From assembly GCF_022662495.1 (NCBI RefSeq), contig NZ_JAKPBU010000001.1:992001-1056000 (forward strand): 64,000 nucleotides of DNA. Direction: 5' to 3'. This document shows positions 60,255 to 64,000 of this stretch, in pieces. How positions within the stretch are numbered: the first letter of the stretch is position 1; each line of letters starts with the position of its first letter. The DNA is from Lysobacter sp. M2-1. Its GTDB lineage: Bacteria; Pseudomonadota; Gammaproteobacteria; Xanthomonadales; Xanthomonadaceae. Under the pieces are notes generated by a model. It did no database searches and had not been told where the DNA came from. It saw only the letters and a list, made by a program, of their open reading frames with translations. A program made the translations under genes and the position numbers.

Positions 60255-61601
60255 ATGATGCGCAGGGCGCCATTCCCGACGGCGATATGCCGGCTTGTCG
60301 TCTGCCTGCTGGCCCTGCTGTCAGGGGTGGGTCTCGCGTTGGCCGCATCCCCCGCCGCGACCCCGGCGTTCCCCAGCGCCCAGGGCTGGGCCGCGCACAC
60401 GCCCGGCGGCCGCGGCGGTAGGCTGATTCGGGTGACCACGCTGGCGGCCGAGGGGCCGGGCTCGTTCGCCGAAGCGGTGAAAGCATCCGGGCCGCGCATC
60501 ATCGTGTTCGAGGTCGGCGGCGTCATCGACCTGGGGCTCAAGGAGCTGCGCATCGCCGAGCCGTACCTGACCATCGCCGGCCAGACCGCGCCACAACCCG
60601 GGATCACCCTGATCAAGGGCGGGCTGACCATCGCCACCCACGACGTGATCGTTCGCCACATCCGGGTGCGTCCGGGCGACGGCGGCCTGGCGAAGATGTC
60701 CGGCCACGACATCGATGCGATCACCACCGTGCGCGGCGCGCGCGATGTGATCGTCGACCATTGCTCGCTGAGCTGGGCGACCGACGAGAATCTGTCGGCT
60801 TCGAGCACCCGCTTTGCCGGTGAGGACGAGCGGCAGTGGATGGAGGCCGCATCGCGCCGCATCACTTTCAGCAACAACATCATCGCCGAAGGCCTGGCCC
60901 ACGCGACCCACGCCAAGGGCGAGCACTCCAAGGGCTCGTTGATCCACGACCACGTCAACGACATCCTGATCGTCGGCAACCTGTATGCGCACAACTACGA
61001 GCGCAATCCGCTGTTCAAGGGCGGCGCACGCGGCCAGGTGATCAACAACCTGATCTACAACCCGGGACAGCGCGCGATGCACTACAACCTGATCGCGGAG
61101 GAATGGGTCGGCCATCCGTACTCGCGCGGACAGGTGACCGCGCGCGGCAACGTGATGCGCGCCGGCATTTCCACCGGCGATCTGGCGTTGTTCACCGTCG
61201 GCGGTTCCGGCGATCTGGACCTGTTCCTGGATGACAACCTCGCCGTCGACCGCATCGGCCGGCCGCTGCCGCAGCAGGGCCGCTATACCACCGCCCCGAT
61301 CGAGGTCGATGCGCCGCAACGCGCGCCGGCGCTGCCGTTCGGCGTGACGCTGCGGCCGGCGGTTGAAGTACAGGACGCGGTGATCGCAGAAGCCGGCGCC
61401 ACGCCATGGGCGCGCGACGCCGTCGACCGCCGCCTCGTCGCCGACACGATCGAAGGCCGCGGCGTGATCATCGACAGCCAGGACCAGGTTGGCGGTTACC
61501 CCAAACCCGAGCCGACCCGACGGCCGTTCGTCGAATCGGAATGGAACCTGGACACGATGGAGCCGCTGCAGCCCTACGAGCGCGGCGAGCCGCTGCGCTG
61601 A
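60255..61601 (+). CDS. Secreted pectate lyase-like protein (PL1-type beta-helix)
   Basis: The 448-residue protein has a signal peptide (LVVCLLALLSGVGLALA). A right-handed beta-helix of the pectate-lyase fold follows: GWAAHTPGGRGG, GPRIIVFEVGGVIDLG, TIAGQTAPQPGITLIKGG, HDVIVRHIRVRPGD, DHCSLSWATDE, and the calcium-binding/catalytic region KGSLIHDHVNDILIVGNLYA. Some trisaccharide-releasing lyases look like this. AGGAG precedes ATG 60255. It opens the rightward operon with two esterases; uronate products should enter through the TRAP system. Confidence 0.88.
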   Translation: MMRRAPFPTAICRLVVCLLALLSGVGLALAASPAATPAFPSAQGWAAHTPGGRGGRLIRVTTLAAEGPGSFAEAVKASGPRIIVFEVGGVIDLGLKELRIAEPYLTIAGQTAPQPGITLIKGGLTIATHDVIVRHIRVRPGDGGLAKMSGHDIDAITTVRGARDVIVDHCSLSWATDENLSASSTRFAGEDERQWMEAASRRITFSNNIIAEGLAHATHAKGEHSKGSLIHDHVNDILIVGNLYAHNYERNPLFKGGARGQVINNLIYNPGQRAMHYNLIAEEWVGHPYSRGQVTARGNVMRAGISTGDLALFTVGGSGDLDLFLDDNLAVDRIGRPLPQQGRYTTAPIEVDAPQRAPALPFGVTLRPAVEVQDAVIAEAGATPWARDAVDRRLVADTIEGRGVIIDSQDQVGGYPKPEPTRRPFVESEWNLDTMEPLQPYERGEPLR

Positions 61602-61612
61602 GGACCGGTATC

Positions 61613-62635
61613 GTGGATTCGGGAATGCGCAACCGGATGTGCGCGGCCGCGGAAAAACGATGGCGGCCACTGATGTACGCGGCGGCCCTGGGCCTGATGC
61701 TCGTTGGCACTGCCGACGCCGCGACGCCTTCGTCCGACACGCCAGAGGAAGTGGCTTCGCGTGTCTGGCTGTGGCCGGGCCGGGTCGCACCGGGGTCCGA
61801 ACGGGTCGCGGCCCAGCAAGCCATCGTCGAACGCAGCAGCGACCCCGCGTTGCCCGATCGCATCATCACCGGTGTGACCCAGCCATACCTGGTCGTCCAT
61901 CGGCCCAGGCGTCCCAACGGCGCCGCGCTGCTGGTCGTACCGGGCGGCAGCTATCGGCGCGTGGTGCTCGACAAGGAAGGCTCGGCGCTGGTGCCGGCGT
62001 TCGCCGACGCCGGCGGCGTAACCCTGTTCGTGCTGCGCTACCGGCTGCCCGGCGATGGCCATGCGCTCGCGCGCGAAGCATCGCTCGCGGACGCGCAGCG
62101 CGCGCTGCGATTGATCCGCGCGCGCGCCAGTGAGTGGGGCGTGGATGCGCATCGGATCGGCGTGATGGGCTTTTCCGCCGGTGGCCACGTGGCCGCCAGC
62201 CTCGGTACGCGCCATGCCGAGGCGGCGTACGCGCCGTTGGATGCCATCGACCGCGCCAGCGCGCGGCCGGACTACATGCTGCTGGTCTATCCCGTGATCG
62301 ACATGGGCACGCATGCGCATCCCGAATCGCGCGCACGGCTGCTCGGCACGGCGCCGACGCCTGCACAGATCGCGGCGTACTCGCTGCAGCATCGGGTCGG
62401 CGCGGATACCCCACCCACCTTTCTCCTGCATGCCGCGGACGATCCATCGGTGACGGTGGACAACGGCCTGCTGTTCTTCGATGCGCTGCGCCGCGCCGGC
62501 GTGCCCGCCGAACTGCATGTGTATCCACACGGGGGCCACGGCTTCGGCACCCGCGGGATCGCCGGCACGCCGCTGGCGGCATGGCCGCGACTGGCACTGG
62601 ACTGGATCCGGTCACAACCCGGGAAGATGCGATGA
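61613..62635 (+). CDS. Exported alpha/beta-hydrolase esterase (acetylxylan/pectin esterase-like)
   Basis: The 340-residue protein has a signal peptide (MYAAALGLMLVGTADA) and an alpha/beta hydrolase fold with the nucleophile elbow GVMGFSAGGHVAA, acid Asp in LLHAADDPSVTV and His in HGGHGFG. It resembles BD-FAE-like carbohydrate acetylesterases, which de-acetylate plant polymers. A GTG at 61613 after GAGGA and an ATG at 61625 are both possible. It is 11 bases after the lyase stop. Confidence 0.82.
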   Translation: MDSGMRNRMCAAAEKRWRPLMYAAALGLMLVGTADAATPSSDTPEEVASRVWLWPGRVAPGSERVAAQQAIVERSSDPALPDRIITGVTQPYLVVHRPRRPNGAALLVVPGGSYRRVVLDKEGSALVPAFADAGGVTLFVLRYRLPGDGHALAREASLADAQRALRLIRARASEWGVDAHRIGVMGFSAGGHVAASLGTRHAEAAYAPLDAIDRASARPDYMLLVYPVIDMGTHAHPESRARLLGTAPTPAQIAAYSLQHRVGADTPPTFLLHAADDPSVTVDNGLLFFDALRRAGVPAELHVYPHGGHGFGTRGIAGTPLAAWPRLALDWIRSQPGKMR

Positions 62636-64000
62636 CGCCCGCCGATCACGTTGCCAATCGTCGACGCCGCGCACTGCTGCAGGGCGCTGCCGCGCTGGGC
62701 GCGAGCATCGTCTTGCCGCGCTGGGCACACGCCGCCGTCGAAGCGGAAAGTCCCGTCGCGGCGACTCGCAGCGGCCGCGTGCGCGGTTATATCGACCGCG
62801 GGGTGCGGGTGTTCAAGGGTCTTCCTTACGGTGCCGATACCGCACCACGCCGCTTCCTGCCGGCATTGCCGGAACCCGCCTGGAAGGGAATGCGTGACGC
62901 TGTGGCGTACGGCGCGGCATCGCCACAGACGGGCGCCGGCGAACCCACGTCGGAGGACTGCCTGTATCTGAATGTCTGGACCCCGGCCCTGCGCGACGGC
63001 GGCAAGCGGCCGGTCCTGGTCTACATCCACGGCGGCGGCTACAACAACGGGTCCGGCAGCGACCCGCTCTACGACGGCGGCAATCTGTGCCGTCGCGGCA
63101 ATGTGGTGGTGATCACCGTCAATCATCGCCTCAATGCCTTGGGCTATCTGTACCTGGGCAGGCTCGGCGGCGCGCAGTTCGCGGCCTCGGGCAATGTCGG
63201 CCAGCTCGATCTGGTGCAGGCGCTGCAATGGGTGCGCGAGCACGCGGCCGAGTTCGGTGGCGATGCCGGCAACGTGACCGTGTTCGGCCAATCCGGAGGC
63301 GGGGCCAAGATCGCGACCCTGATGGCGATGCCCACGGCGAAGGGCCTGTTCCACCGCGCATGGACGATGAGCGGTCAGCAGGTCACCGCCGCCGGCCCCC
63401 GTGCCGCCACCCAGCGCGCCGAACGCTTCATCGAAGCCGCAGGTCTTGCGCCGGGCGACATCGATAGCCTGCTGCGGCTACCGGTCGGGCGTCTGGTGGA
63501 AGCCACACGGGTGCGCGACTTGTCCCGGGTCGAGGAAACCAGCCTGTACTTCGGTCCGGTGATGGACAGCGGCAGCCTGCCGGTGCATCCGTTCTGGCCG
63601 CAGGCGCCGGCGCAATCAGCCCACATCCCGATGGTGATCGGCAATACCCGCGACGAAACCCGCGCGTTCCTCGGCAACGATCCACGACACTTCGAACTGA
63701 GTTGGGAAGAGCTGCCGGCAAACATCGAGCGGCATCAGTTTGTCGACATCGATCCGCGCACGGTCGTGGCCGAGTACCGGCGCATGTATCCGCAGTACAC
63801 GCCGTCGGAGGTGTTCTTCGCCGCGACGACCGCAGGCCGCTCCTGGCGCGGCGCGGTGGAGGAGGCCGAGGCGCGGGCCCGTCAGGCTGCTCCGGGTCGC
63901 GCGTCTACGTGGGCCTACCAGCTCGACTGGTATCCGCGCGGTGGCGACGGCGATAAATTGCGCGCCTCCCATACCCTCGACATTCCGCTGGTATTCGACA
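62632..64000 (+). CDS. Tat-exported carboxylesterase type B (3' end outside window)
   Basis: The frame is open to the window edge, so the C-terminus is missing; 456 residues are visible. It has a twin-arginine signal (NRRRRALLQGAAALGAS). The type-B esterase core shows FKGLPYG, SEDCLYLNVWTP, VLVYIHGGGYNNGSG and a nucleophile elbow FGQSGGGAKIATL, where GQSGGG replaces the common GESAGG. The acidic member of the triad is probably near NTRDETRAF. It overlaps the previous stop (ATGA), so it belongs to the lyase-esterase operon and may remove feruloyl, acetyl or methyl esters. Confidence 0.86.
   Translation, partial: MTPADHVANRRRRALLQGAAALGASIVLPRWAHAAVEAESPVAATRSGRVRGYIDRGVRVFKGLPYGADTAPRRFLPALPEPAWKGMRDAVAYGAASPQTGAGEPTSEDCLYLNVWTPALRDGGKRPVLVYIHGGGYNNGSGSDPLYDGGNLCRRGNVVVITVNHRLNALGYLYLGRLGGAQFAASGNVGQLDLVQALQWVREHAAEFGGDAGNVTVFGQSGGGAKIATLMAMPTAKGLFHRAWTMSGQQVTAAGPRAATQRAERFIEAAGLAPGDIDSLLRLPVGRLVEATRVRDLSRVEETSLYFGPVMDSGSLPVHPFWPQAPAQSAHIPMVIGNTRDETRAFLGNDPRHFELSWEELPANIERHQFVDIDPRTVVAEYRRMYPQYTPSEVFFAATTAGRSWRGAVEEAEARARQAAPGRASTWAYQLDWYPRGGDGDKLRASHTLDIPLVFD

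Overview
The window is chromosomal DNA from a very GC-rich gammaproteobacterium, most likely a member of the Xanthomonadaceae/Lysobacteraceae (Luteimonas, Lysobacter, Pseudoxanthomonas or a relative). The pointers are the dispersed palindromic repeats (GTGGGAGCGGC..., CGTTCGTCCTGAGCG..., CTCTCCCG..CGGGAGAG), the recC-recB-recD gene order, the mla operon, the Lrp-phhA divergon and the TonB-receptor/polysaccharide-lyase lifestyle. No tRNA, rRNA, CRISPR array, integrase or transposase was seen.

Layout. 1-5.0 kb: the end of an ArgP-type LysR regulator, a fragment duplicating the 3' end of recD, a TonB-dependent receptor, and a divergent LytS/LytTR-type histidine kinase and response regulator. 5.0-14.3 kb: recC, recB and recD, overlapping by 4 bp at each junction on the minus strand; recD and recB, and probably recC, carry palindromic repeats that are translated in frame. 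14.4-18.4 kb: secreted GH42 and GH43 glycosidases. 18.9-23.3 kb: the lipid-asymmetry operon mlaFEDCB followed by mlaA. 23.3-36.1 kb: housekeeping and accessory genes (M23 peptidase, rmuC, polysaccharide deacetylase, YCII protein, S33 hydrolase, DinB, amino acid permease, rlmI, rhomboid, GH18 chitinase, NAD epimerase). 36.2-51.4 kb: a TonB receptor, serine hydrolase, M28 peptidase, the Lrp/phhA divergon, a YafY-type regulator with a NIPSNAP protein, a prolyl-hydroxylase-like enzyme, a two-component pair and a SLC13/RCK transporter. 51.4-64 kb: a pectin (oligogalacturonate) use locus.

The pectin locus is the clearest functional system. A secreted PL1-like pectate lyase and two esterases read rightward from 60.25 kb; the last gene runs off the window. 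Leftward from the same 155-bp gap come an FAH-fold hydratase (TTG start with a perfect ribosome binding site), a TRAP transporter (DctP, DctQ, DctM) and a secreted GH43. Next on the same strand are a LacI-family regulator and kduI-kduD-cupin. A shared ACCGGTGTCA motif lies in the divergent gap, upstream of kduI and just upstream of the lacI-type gene, so one regulator probably controls all three units including itself. The expected route is extracellular cleavage and de-esterification, TRAP import of small uronates, and isomerisation and reduction by KduI and KduD to 2-keto-3-deoxygluconate. KDG kinase and aldolase are not in the window.

The strongest structural oddities are a 233-bp direct repeat made of the recD 3' end that brackets a 4.26-kb receptor/two-component cassette, and the group of translated repeats inside recBCD.
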